A DNA stretch of 6,703 bases from Oligoflexia bacterium (GTDB lineage Bacteria; Myxococcota_A; UBA796; UBA2385): contig JAADHA010000019.1 of the NCBI GenBank assembly GCA_013152105.1, positions 1-6,703 of the forward strand, written 5' to 3'. Under the pieces are notes generated by a model. The model did no database searches. It was not told the DNA's origin and saw only the letters and a list, made by a program, of their open reading frames with translations. Positions 1 through 6,703 of the stretch are shown one piece after another. The stretch's first letter is position 1, and every line of letters begins with the position of its first letter. The position numbers and the translations under genes were made by a program.

Positions 1-159
1 CGGTCTAATGACCGGGGCCGGGCTCGCTCTCTCGGCAGACACAGCGATGCCCACTCTTGACGCCGCAATGCCATATCTCGACATCTGTTTATCGTTCTGA
101 TAGGCTTGCCAGCGCTCCTCTGCCTTCACGCGCCCAAGCCACCCCCGCGGACCCCTCCC

Positions 160-1446
160 ATGCCAGGTACTCCTCGCAAATGGGCCATGCTCATCGCCGT
201 GGCGGCCATCGCCGGTCTGGTGTTTACCGGCACCTCGACCTTCGACTTCGCCCAGTACCTCGACCGCCAGGTCCACGGCCTGCACTGCTCCTTTCTGCCT
301 GGGCTGGGCTCGGTTGACCTGACGGGCGCCTCGGGCTGCCACGTCACCCTGATGAGCCCCTACAGCTCGATCTTCCGCAAGGCGCTGTGGGGCGGCATCC
401 CGATCTCGCTGGCGGGCATGGGAACCTTCGCCCTGGTCCTGTACCGCGCCCTGGACCTGGTGATCCGTCGCCGCGGCCGGGACCGTGCGGCGCTGATCTC
501 GCTCTTCCTGTTGACCCTGGTGCCGCTCGGGACCTCGGTGGTCATGGGCACCATCGCCCTGCGGGTGCTGGACGCAGTCTGCAAGCTGTGCATCGGGACC
601 TATATCGCCAGCGGGGTGGTCTCTCTGGGCGCGCTGTTCGCCCTGCTCAGCACCGGGCGGCGTCGAAATCCCTACGCCGACATTGACGACGACGACGAGG
701 TTGACGACGAAGACGCGGCCGATGCCCCCCTGCCTGCCGCCGGTCGGATGGGGCCCGCCCTGGCCGTCCTGGTGGCTCAGCTCGGCGTGTTCACCCTGCT
801 GCCGATGGGCGCCTGGGCGGCGATGGTGCCGGACCACGCGCGCTATATCGGTACCTGCGGCGAGCTGACCCACGCACGCGACTCCCACGGCGTCTTCCTG
901 CCCATGGGTGGCAGCGGCACACCCGCGATCGAGGTGATGGACCCGCTCTGCCCCTCTTGCAAGGCCTTCGAGGAGCGCCTGAGCACCTCGGGTCAGGGCG
1001 CCCTGCTGGACCGCCAACTCGTGCTCTTCCCGCTGGACTCGACCTGCAACTGGATGGTGACCACCAGCTTGCACCCGGGCGCTTGCACGGTCAGCGAGGC
1101 CATGCTCTGCGCGGGTGAGGACGCGCCCCAGGTTCTGGCCTGGGCCTTCGACCACCAAGAGCAGATCCGCACCGAGACCGCCGCCGATCCCAAGGCCGCC
1201 GCTCGGCTGGTGTCGGCGGCCTTCCCCCAGGTCAAGCGCTGCATCGGCAAGCCCGCCGTGCGCACCAAGCTGAACCATGCCCTGCGTTGGGCGGTCAAGA
1301 ACCGGCTTCCGGTCCTCACCCCACAGCTCTTCGTGGACGGGCAGCGAGTCTGTGACGCGGACACCGACCTGGGTCTGGACTACACCCTCGCCAAGATGCT
1401 GAACCCCTCGGACACCGCCCCGGACGCGCAGGGAGGGGCACGCTGA
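160..1446 (+). CDS. VKOR-DsbA fusion: membrane disulfide-forming protein
   Basis: Predicted integral membrane thiol oxidase that makes disulfides and passes them to its own thioredoxin-like domain, taking electrons to quinone (family knowledge). Numbered from ATG 160 (428 aa): a first hydrophobic segment at about 10-22; loop cysteines C43 and C60, with C60 in GCHVTLMSPYS, so that S66 sits six residues after C60 as Ser57 follows Cys51 in human VKORC1; further membrane segments at about 79-101, 111-135 and 141-164, the last opening with the CKLC active site (C141, C144). A very acidic linker (about 172-188) and a fifth hydrophobic segment (198-223) lead to a DsbA-like domain with CPSC (C264, C267) and a cis-Pro site at LTPQ (P388). 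This domain has further cysteines. An in-frame TTG at 106 would add 18 residues, but neither start has a convincing ribosome site. ATG 160 is preferred because it directly precedes the first membrane segment. It is the first gene of the putative redox operon. Confidence 0.88.
   Translation: MPGTPRKWAMLIAVAAIAGLVFTGTSTFDFAQYLDRQVHGLHCSFLPGLGSVDLTGASGCHVTLMSPYSSIFRKALWGGIPISLAGMGTFALVLYRALDLVIRRRGRDRAALISLFLLTLVPLGTSVVMGTIALRVLDAVCKLCIGTYIASGVVSLGALFALLSTGRRRNPYADIDDDDEVDDEDAADAPLPAAGRMGPALAVLVAQLGVFTLLPMGAWAAMVPDHARYIGTCGELTHARDSHGVFLPMGGSGTPAIEVMDPLCPSCKAFEERLSTSGQGALLDRQLVLFPLDSTCNWMVTTSLHPGACTVSEAMLCAGEDAPQVLAWAFDHQEQIRTETAADPKAAARLVSAAFPQVKRCIGKPAVRTKLNHALRWAVKNRLPVLTPQLFVDGQRVCDADTDLGLDYTLAKMLNPSDTAPDAQGGAR
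1431..1438 (+). promoter_or_regulatory. Ribosome binding site for the OmpA-like gene
   Basis: GGGAGGGG lies inside the last codons of the VKOR-DsbA gene, seven bases before the ATG at 1446. That ATG shares one base with the upstream stop (TGATG). This supports the 1446 start and translational coupling. Confidence 0.7.
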
Positions 1447-2159
1447 TGTCGACGAACTCCCATCATCTCGCCGCCCTGGCCCTCGGCCTGGGCTGTGCCT
1501 TGCTCCCTGCTGGTCTGGCCACCGCCTGGATCAGCGCCGCCAAGAGTCGCCTGGCAGAGGCCGAGGCCAGCGGCGAAGACACCCCCATCGCCGCCACCGC
1601 CGCCGCCGCGGATGTCGGCTACTGCACGCCCGAGCTTCGCCGAGTGCTCCGGCGAGTGTTGACAAGCTGCGGCCTGGTGGGCGCCGACGGGTCCGCCGGT
1701 CGCGGTTGCCAGCCCGCTGACGCTGCCAGCGTGGCGACCCTGGCCGGGGACGACTTCAACAAGCTGTTCCTGCCCCTGGCCGACCGCGCTGCCATCATCC
1801 AGTTCGGCAAGAACCAGGCCGATCTGGAGCCCGAGGACATCGCCCTGGTTGACCAGGTATTCGCTGATCGCCGCGGCGCGAGCTGGTTTCTGGTCGTGTC
1901 CCGCAGCTCTCCCGAGGGCTCGGTCGCCCTCAACCGCAAGCTGTCCGAGGCCCGCGCCCGCGTCATCACCGACCACATCCACAGCACCTTCCCCGACCCC
2001 GAGCTGGACAAGCAGGTGGGCCTGCTCTGGCTTGGCGAGGAGTACGCCCAGTTGAGCACGGACTTCTGTTCGTGGAAGCGCAGCGGCAAAGCCGACGCCT
2101 GCTCGACCGATGACCTCAACCGGAGCGCCTTCCTGGCATGGATCGACTGTCGCTTGTGA
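1446..2159 (+). CDS. Cys-rich exported protein with OmpA-like C-terminal domain
   Basis: A 237-aa protein. Residues about 7-30 form one hydrophobic stretch, either a signal peptide or a membrane anchor. The cysteine at 17 is not in a good lipobox because glycine is at -3 and hydrophobic residues follow. Residues about 116-236 fit the OmpA/MotB peptidoglycan-binding fold: F120 in IIQFGKNQADLEP, then a segment matching the Gly-Ser-x3-Asn-x2-Leu-Ser-x2-Arg-Ala core (G158, N163, L166, R170), and a late NR (225-226). The aspartate that binds diaminopimelate in OmpA (GxTD motif) is replaced by S155, while the arginine (R170) is kept, so peptidoglycan binding is doubtful. There are seven cysteines, six beyond the N-terminal stretch (60, 75, 88, 208, 219, 235), consistent with disulfides made by the upstream protein. 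The domain call is moderately secure; the function is not known. Confidence 0.75.
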   Translation: MSTNSHHLAALALGLGCALLPAGLATAWISAAKSRLAEAEASGEDTPIAATAAAADVGYCTPELRRVLRRVLTSCGLVGADGSAGRGCQPADAASVATLAGDDFNKLFLPLADRAAIIQFGKNQADLEPEDIALVDQVFADRRGASWFLVVSRSSPEGSVALNRKLSEARARVITDHIHSTFPDPELDKQVGLLWLGEEYAQLSTDFCSWKRSGKADACSTDDLNRSAFLAWIDCRL

Positions 2160-2782
2160 GTACCCTGTTCCCTCTGCTCGGGCGCCTTCTGCTCGGGCCC
2201 CTTCTGCTCGGGCCCCTCGCCGCCTGTGACGGTGCTGGGTCCACCGCGGCCCAGCCCACCGCGGCCCCGCTCTCCCGAGTAGAGGCCGTCCCGGCGCCGC
2301 CCAAGGCCGCCGTGGATCTCGACGCCTTCTGCGAGGCTCGTCCCGCCGCAGACCAGGCCCCGACCTTCACCTGGCCCGAGCTGACCAGCCCCGCCCCGCC
2401 GACCACCGGCCACTGGACCTGGGTCAACGTCTGGGCCACCTGGTGCGGCCCCTGCCTGGCCGAGATGCCGATTATCGTCACCTGGCCCAAGAAGCTGGCC
2501 GCCAAGGGCGCGCCCGTCGAGCTGCGCCTGCTCTCAGTGGACACGGACGCGCCAGCTCTGGCCGCGTTCAGCAAGGGCCACCCCGATGTCCAGGGGACCC
2601 TGCAGATGGTCGACGGAGACGCTGCCACCGCCTGGGTTCGGGCCATGAAGCTCCACGTCAACCCGGTGCTGCCCCTGCACCTGCTGATCGACCCCCAGGG
2701 CCGCACCCGCTGCGTGCGATCGGGGGCCCTGGCGCCCGACGCGATCGACGCGATCGAGGCGATCGTGAAGACGCCCTCCTGA
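2138..2782 (+). CDS. TlpA/ResA-like thioredoxin-fold lipoprotein
   Basis: A 214-aa predicted lipoprotein with a thioredoxin fold, expected to act as a thiol-disulfide reductase or isomerase outside the cytoplasm. The N-terminus is hydrophobic and ends in a lipobox (LAAC, C30), followed by a Pro/Ala-rich linker to about residue 58. The thioredoxin domain has the classic NVWATWCGPC active site (C103, C106), the LLSVDTD strand, and a cis-proline at VLPLH (P179) followed by LLIDPQGR, as in TlpA/ResA proteins. C65 and C192 are extra cysteines that could form a structural disulfide. The ATG at 2138 overlaps the upstream gene by 22 bases. An in-frame GTG at 2156 overlaps the upstream stop (GTGA) and would still leave a workable signal peptide; neither start has a clear ribosome site. 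The signal-peptide core is made of a perfect in-frame 15-bp tandem repeat. Confidence 0.87.
   Translation: MDRLSLVSTLFPLLGRLLLGPLLLGPLAACDGAGSTAAQPTAAPLSRVEAVPAPPKAAVDLDAFCEARPAADQAPTFTWPELTSPAPPTTGHWTWVNVWATWCGPCLAEMPIIVTWPKKLAAKGAPVELRLLSVDTDAPALAAFSKGHPDVQGTLQMVDGDAATAWVRAMKLHVNPVLPLHLLIDPQGRTRCVRSGALAPDAIDAIEAIVKTPS
2172..2216 (+). repeat. 15-bp tandem repeat, three copies, within a signal peptide
   Basis: Copies at 2172-2186, 2187-2201 and 2202-2216. The last two are identical (TTCTGCTCGGGCCCC) and the first differs at two bases. Each unit is five codons, so the repeat encodes LLG(R/P)L three times, at residues 13-27 of the lipoprotein signal peptide. Gain or loss of a unit would change the hydrophobic core length without shifting the frame. 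Confidence 0.95.
2738..2764 (+). repeat. 9-bp tandem repeat, three copies, at the end of the lipoprotein gene
   Basis: GACGCGATC, GACGCGATC and GAGGCGATC in a row encode DAI-DAI-EAI in the final helix of the TlpA-like protein. It is in frame, contains repeated CGATCG palindromes and differs at one base only in the third copy. Confidence 0.9.
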
Positions 2783-2827
2783 GCTCCCCCGAAGGGATCT
2801 CGCCCCCGTCCGTGGCATGCTCCGCCC

Positions 2828-4384
2828 ATGAACGTCATCGAAGGACTGGCGCCACGAGAGCGCGCGCGCCTGCTCGCCGCCTCGGAGCGCATCCACCTGT
2901 CCCAAGGCCAGGTCCTGCTTCGTCACGGTGATCCGGGCGGTGACATCTACCTGTTGGAACATGGGACGCTGGAAGTCCTGGACACGCAGAGCAGCCCCGC
3001 GGTGGTGCTCGACATCCTGCCCGCGGGCAACCTGGTCGGCGAGATGGCCTTCCTGGACCAGCGGACTCGCACCGCGGACGTGCGCGCGGCCGAGGCCTGC
3101 GTGTGCCGGCACTGGGCTCGGGACCGCCTGCTCAAGCTGCTCGAGGATGACCCCTCGCTGGGCGCCAGCGTCTACCGGGTCCTGGCGGAGGTGGTCGTGG
3201 AACGGAGTCGCACCTGGTCGCACCTGGTCGCCTCGGGGGCCATCGGGGCCGCCCCCGCGCCTCGTTCGGCCGACGGTCTGGTTCACCGCCTGGCGGACCC
3301 GCTGCGCCGAGTCCTGATGAACGCCGAGCCGGGCTTTCGCAGTCAAGCGGTCCAGGCCGAGCGGCAGGTGCGCGCTGCCCTGGACCGACTGCAAGCCGAC
3401 CTGGCCTGGGCCATGTCCGAGCACGGCGCGGACGGGCGTCGGGCCCTCGGCCTGGCCCTGGCCGACGAGCTGCACCCCTACCTGATCCGGTCCCACCTGG
3501 CCGAGTTCTGCATCGCGCCGCCCTCGAGCTTCACCGAAGAGCCCCTGGCCTTGGCGCACCTGCACCGGCAAGAGGCGGGCGGCGATGGCGAGCTGGGCGA
3601 GGTCATCGACGCCTGGCTGATGGAGCGTCCCACGGCCCGCGGCATCCGATCGCGCGCCTCGCAGGCGACAGAGACCTGCGAAGATCACGTCGGCCGACAG
3701 TCTCGGGTCGCGCTGTTCAACGCCTCGCGGTCCGTGCTGCTGCCCAGGCTGCTGCCGGTCCTGCTGAAGCGCCAGGCATCCTTGACCCTGCTCGAGAACG
3801 ACCGAGCCTCGCTCGATCACGCGGTCAGCGTCGCCTTGGGGACCGGCTCAGACCAGCGTCCGACGGGGGCTCCATGTCTGCCAAAGGCGTGCCTTCGTCC
3901 CGTGCTCATGCCGCTGGTCGCGGCGCTTCTGGCCGGCCAGCGACCGGACATCCACGACCAGGATCTGGTCTTCATCGGGGGGATCCTCGACTACCTGCCC
4001 GACCGCACCGCGGCGCGCCTGGTGCGAACAGCGGCCTCGATGCTGGCACCTGGGGGCCACCTGGTGCTCACCGCCCTGTCCACGTCCGTCGATGCCCCGA
4101 TCTTCCACTACCTGCTGGCCTGGCCCACCGTCCGCCGCCCCGCCAGCGCGCTGCTGGACCTGGTGAGCCGCAGCGGTTTGGCGGCGAAACTCATCGAACC
4201 GTCCATCGCGCCAGGCATGGTGGTGGTCGCCCGGCACAAGGCCCGCCTGCCGCACAGCGCCACTGACCATGTTCATTGCCGTGGGGGCATGTCGGACAGA
4301 TCGCGACATCAGTGCAGCAATGATGTTGGAGATCTTCAACAAGCGCATAAAAAGGCCCATGAAGCCTTATTTCTCGAAGGGTGA
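2828..4384 (+). CDS. Cyclic-nucleotide-binding domain fused to methyltransferase-like domain
   Basis: A 518-aa cytoplasmic protein. Residues about 5-125 are a CRP-like cyclic-nucleotide-binding domain; the phosphate-binding cassette GEMAFLDQRTRTADVRA (71-86) keeps E72, R81 and T82, equivalent to the cAMP contacts of E. coli CRP. There is no helix-turn-helix after it. A helical middle region (about 150-270) leads to a class I methyltransferase-like part: a SLTLLEND strand (318-325), then DLVFIGGILDYLPDR (379-393), a SMLAPGGHLVL turn (404-414), and a late section including FHYLLAW. This architecture resembles proteins annotated as 3-hydroxypalmitic acid methyl ester (PhcB-type) biosynthesis. 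SAM motif I is not recognisable: the expected glycine-rich loop reads VALFNASRSVL (294-304). The last 40 or so residues come from lower-GC DNA and look like run-on sequence, since the family would be expected to end near residue 472. It starts 45 bases after the lipoprotein stop, with no obvious ribosome site. Confidence 0.82.
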   Translation: MNVIEGLAPRERARLLAASERIHLSQGQVLLRHGDPGGDIYLLEHGTLEVLDTQSSPAVVLDILPAGNLVGEMAFLDQRTRTADVRAAEACVCRHWARDRLLKLLEDDPSLGASVYRVLAEVVVERSRTWSHLVASGAIGAAPAPRSADGLVHRLADPLRRVLMNAEPGFRSQAVQAERQVRAALDRLQADLAWAMSEHGADGRRALGLALADELHPYLIRSHLAEFCIAPPSSFTEEPLALAHLHRQEAGGDGELGEVIDAWLMERPTARGIRSRASQATETCEDHVGRQSRVALFNASRSVLLPRLLPVLLKRQASLTLLENDRASLDHAVSVALGTGSDQRPTGAPCLPKACLRPVLMPLVAALLAGQRPDIHDQDLVFIGGILDYLPDRTAARLVRTAASMLAPGGHLVLTALSTSVDAPIFHYLLAWPTVRRPASALLDLVSRSGLAAKLIEPSIAPGMVVVARHKARLPHSATDHVHCRGGMSDRSRHQCSNDVGDLQQAHKKAHEALFLEG

Positions 4385-4565
4385 AACCGTCGGATTTCTA
4401 ACCTTCACGACTGGCTTCTCTGGAACAGTGACAGGCGATTGCACCTTCAACGATGCTGACGGAGTTGCACTACGGCTTGAATTCGAGCTCACCGTGGGCC
4501 CATCCCTGATCCTCAACGATTTCGGCCTTCTCTTCAATCGGGCGCAACTCGTCACCACCGAGTGA
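4269..4565 (+). CDS. Small orphan hypothetical protein, start uncertain
   Basis: An open frame of 98 codons from the ATG at 4269, or 68 codons from ATG 4359, with further in-frame ATGs at 4320 and 4323. ATG 4359 follows an AAAGG at 4351-4355 with a short three-base gap, the best of weak ribosome sites. The product from 4359 begins MKPYFSKGETVGF, looks rich in beta strands (Thr, Phe, Gly, Val) and has one Cys and no signal peptide. I do not recognise the family. Composition (hand count about 50% GC at 4381-4440) is far below the genes to the left. It overlaps the 3' end of the preceding gene and converges on the AAA ATPase gene. It could be an acquired small gene, a remnant of a longer one, or chance. 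Confidence 0.4.
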   Translation: MFIAVGACRTDRDISAAMMLEIFNKRIKRPMKPYFSKGETVGFLTFTTGFSGTVTGDCTFNDADGVALRLEFELTVGPSLILNDFGLLFNRAQLVTTE

Positions 4566-4616
4566 GGTCGGGCTTGCGGAGGCCGGGCTCGCGGAGGTCG
4601 GGCTCGCGGAGGCCGG
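4566..4616. repeat. 15-bp tandem repeat, three copies plus a part, between convergent genes
   Basis: Units GGTCGGGCTTGCGGA (4566-4580), GGCCGGGCTCGCGGA (4581-4595) and GGTCGGGCTCGCGGA (4596-4610), then GGCCGG (4611-4616). Units 1 and 3 differ at one base; the middle one has C for T at its third position. The array starts next to the small ORF stop codon and lies about 40 bases from the end of the minus-strand ATPase gene. A short CTCGC/GCGAG pairing (4603-4607 with 4616-4620) is possible, but no T-run follows, so a terminator role is unproven. Confidence 0.9.
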
Positions 4617-4658
4617 CGAGACCTGGCGAGGACGAGAATGCCTGGGCATGAATGGGAA

Positions 4659-5816
4659 CTACAGTGAAGCGAGAGCTTGCGGGAGGTCTTCGACGCCGAT
4701 GGCTTCAGCGTGGTCGTCGATGACCCAACGGTCGCGCCCTGGGTGGACGACCCAGGCCTTCGCGATGTTGAGGTCAGCAATGGCGTTGTAGAACCCACGT
4801 TTGGGGCGAACCCGGTCGCCATACTTGACTTCGATGGCCGCGACTGCGTTCGCTCCGTCATGGAGTAGCAGATCAAGCTCGCCGCCCCCGTGCACGCCCC
4901 AGAAAGCAGGCTGGAGACCCGAAGGTAGAGAGTTGCATGCCTGCTCGATGACGTAGCCCTCGAAGGACTGCCCGAGCATGGGATGGCCTTGGAGCGCATC
5001 GAAGCTTGGGACTCGCAGGAGGGTGTGGAGGATCCCGGAGTCGCGGATGTACCCCTTGGGCTTCTTGACCAGCCGTTTCCCCAGGTTGGCGTGAAATGGA
5101 CGCAGCTCGCGCACGAGAAAGGCGTCGATCAGATGATCGCGGTAGCTTGCGACAGTCTTGCCGCTGACTCCCAGGCTTGTGGCGAGTTGTTCAGCGTTCC
5201 AGATCTGCCCCTGGCGGTAGGCTAGCATCGAAATGCATCGGCTCAGCACCTGCGGCGACACCCGAACACCCTGAGCGGGAATCTCTCGTTCGATGTACGT
5301 GCGTGTGAACGAACTCAGCCATGTCCGACTGCTCTGGTCGTCGGGCGCAAGAAGCGATGGAGGAAAGCCCCCTCGCCACCAGTTGGTGCGCCACGGGACT
5401 TCAGGGGGGAGCTCCGAGAGCCCGACTGGAGGAAGCTCCATAATCGCGAGGCGTCCTGCCAGAGTCTCCGATGAGCGTTGCAGCAGGTGGGGTGAGGCGG
5501 AGCCAAGCAGGAGGAACCTGCCCGGTCGGCGCTCCATGTCGATCAGTGAGCGCAAAACCGGGAAGAGATCCGGCACGTTCTGGACTTCATCAAGCACAAC
5601 GAGGCGGTCGGAGTGCTGTGCGAGGTAGGTCTCAGGATGGGCCAGCCGGTCCCGGTGACTCGGCAGCTCGAGATCGAGGTAGAGGGCATCTTCATGTGCT
5701 GCAAGCAGCATCTTGGCGAGCGTGGTCTTGCCGACCTGTCTGGGTCCAATCAGGGCGACAGCGGGAAACACCGCCAGATGATGTTGGATCGTGCGTCGAG
5801 CAGCGCGGTCGAGCAT
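4659..5816 (-). CDS. AAA ATPase with DUF4143 / PD-(D/E)XK-like C-terminal domain
   Basis: A 385-aa protein of the AAA_14-DUF4143 type, a widespread, often horizontally transferred family with no settled role. From the ATG at 5816: Walker A GPRQVGKTT (24-32), Walker B LVVLDE (D76, E77), a sensor-like LLLGSAS (102-108), WWRGGFP (146-152), a winged-helix-like section (about 208-238, LATSLGVSGKTVASY), the family signature KPKGYIRDSGI (252-262), and SFEGYVIEQ (284-292). A nuclease-like end follows: GGGELDLLL (E313, D315) and AIEVK (E329, K331), fitting a D-ExK centre. The open frame continues upstream, but M1 at 5816 matches where family members begin and has an ACAGG six bases before it; ATG 5870 is an alternative. 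Length is typical and every motif is intact. Lower GC (about 60% at 4741-4800 by hand count) and the unrelated neighbours suggest transfer. Confidence 0.9.
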   Translation of the reverse strand: MLDRAARRTIQHHLAVFPAVALIGPRQVGKTTLAKMLLAAHEDALYLDLELPSHRDRLAHPETYLAQHSDRLVVLDEVQNVPDLFPVLRSLIDMERRPGRFLLLGSASPHLLQRSSETLAGRLAIMELPPVGLSELPPEVPWRTNWWRGGFPPSLLAPDDQSSRTWLSSFTRTYIEREIPAQGVRVSPQVLSRCISMLAYRQGQIWNAEQLATSLGVSGKTVASYRDHLIDAFLVRELRPFHANLGKRLVKKPKGYIRDSGILHTLLRVPSFDALQGHPMLGQSFEGYVIEQACNSLPSGLQPAFWGVHGGGELDLLLHDGANAVAAIEVKYGDRVRPKRGFYNAIADLNIAKAWVVHPGRDRWVIDDHAEAIGVEDLPQALASL

Positions 5817-5997
5817 TGAAAACCTGTAACCTGCCTCCAGGATTTCAGCAAACGGCGCCAGAGATCCCATGCCCTGGGTGCGGGCGGCAAATGCGAAAGA
5901 ATCGGAAGCACAGGGGTGGCCGCTCTTGTGACCGGGGCCCGGTACCAGATCGTGGACGGACCGCTCCGCCGGTGTATCCTTGGCGCGAGGAGGCCTG
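5817..5997. other. Divergent intergenic region between ATPase and MopE-like genes
   Basis: These 181 bases must hold the start signals of both genes. On the plus strand a TATCCT at 5975-5980 has only a poor -35 partner and would give an RNA start almost on top of the ribosome site, so I do not call a promoter. The minus-strand frame stays open across this stretch but shows no family motif. Confidence 0.5.
5988..5993 (+). promoter_or_regulatory. Ribosome binding site for the MopE-like gene
   Basis: A perfect AGGAGG four bases before the ATG at 5998. It fixes the start of the lipoprotein and is the strongest ribosome site in the window. Confidence 0.8.

Positions 5998-6703
<706 letters not shown>

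Noticed and set aside
1..30. Shared short string TGACCGGGGCC near 9-19 and 5929-5939, as possible flanking repeat
   Set aside because: Only 11 bases and GC-rich; likely chance, and it does not bound the lower-GC segment.
57..104. Possible promoter with TTGACG at 57-62 before the VKOR-DsbA gene
   Set aside because: No acceptable -10 box lies 16-18 bases downstream. The region is AT-richer than its surroundings, but this is not enough to call a promoter. Nothing else was seen in 1-159.
1619..2892. Two long minus-strand open frames (1619-2413 and 2116-2892)
   Set aside because: Both are Arg/Ser/Gly-rich shadows of the OmpA-like and TlpA-like genes, without recognisable motifs or ribosome sites.
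3207..3230. Short direct repeat of TCGCACCTGG in the sensor gene
   Set aside because: Only two copies with a 12-base period inside ordinary coding sequence; not informative.
2534..3820. 428-codon antisense open frame across the lipoprotein and sensor genes
   Set aside because: It lies opposite two genes with clear motifs. Long antisense frames are expected in DNA with GC-rich third positions, and the translation shows no domain.

Overview
The window comes from a GC-rich (often over 70%) Gram-negative-type genome with secreted lipoproteins. The mix of a VKOR-DsbA fusion, a cyclic-nucleotide-domain/methyltransferase fusion and a MopE-like Asp/Cys repeat lipoprotein points to a myxobacterium or another Myxococcota-like lineage. 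That assignment is inferred from gene content, not from a marker gene.

Layout. (1) 160-2782: three tightly coupled plus-strand genes, probably one operon for redox chemistry outside the cytoplasm. They encode a membrane VKOR domain fused to a DsbA/thioredoxin-like domain (160-1446), a Cys-rich membrane-anchored or exported protein with an OmpA-like C-terminal domain (1446-2159), and a TlpA/ResA-like thioredoxin lipoprotein (2138-2782). The first pair overlaps by one base at TGATG and the second by 22 bases. (2) 2828-4384: a CRP-like cyclic-nucleotide-binding domain fused to a helical region and a methyltransferase-like domain resembling the 3-hydroxy-fatty-acid methyl ester (PhcB-type) family, but with a degenerate SAM motif I. 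(3) About 4265-5930: a lower-GC segment. It holds the last 40 or so codons of the preceding gene, a small orphan ORF, a 15-bp tandem repeat, and a minus-strand AAA ATPase with a C-terminal DUF4143/PD-(D/E)XK-like domain. It looks acquired. (4) 5998-6703: the start of a MopE-like lipoprotein with Asp-rich DxDxDG loops and a strictly spaced Cys pattern, running off the right edge.

Logic. The first three genes combine a probable disulfide generator (VKOR-DsbA), a thioredoxin-fold lipoprotein that could reduce or isomerise disulfides, and a Cys-rich protein that may be a substrate. The 12 cysteines in the visible part of the right-edge lipoprotein would also need such a system, though no link is shown by sequence. 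The AAA-DUF4143 gene seems unrelated to the rest.

The least ordinary features are the exact Cys register of the right-edge lipoprotein, the 15-bp tandem repeat that builds the signal peptide of the TlpA-like lipoprotein, the methyltransferase-like domain without its glycine loop, and the composition break that falls inside the 3' end of that gene. No RNA gene, CRISPR array or transposase was seen.
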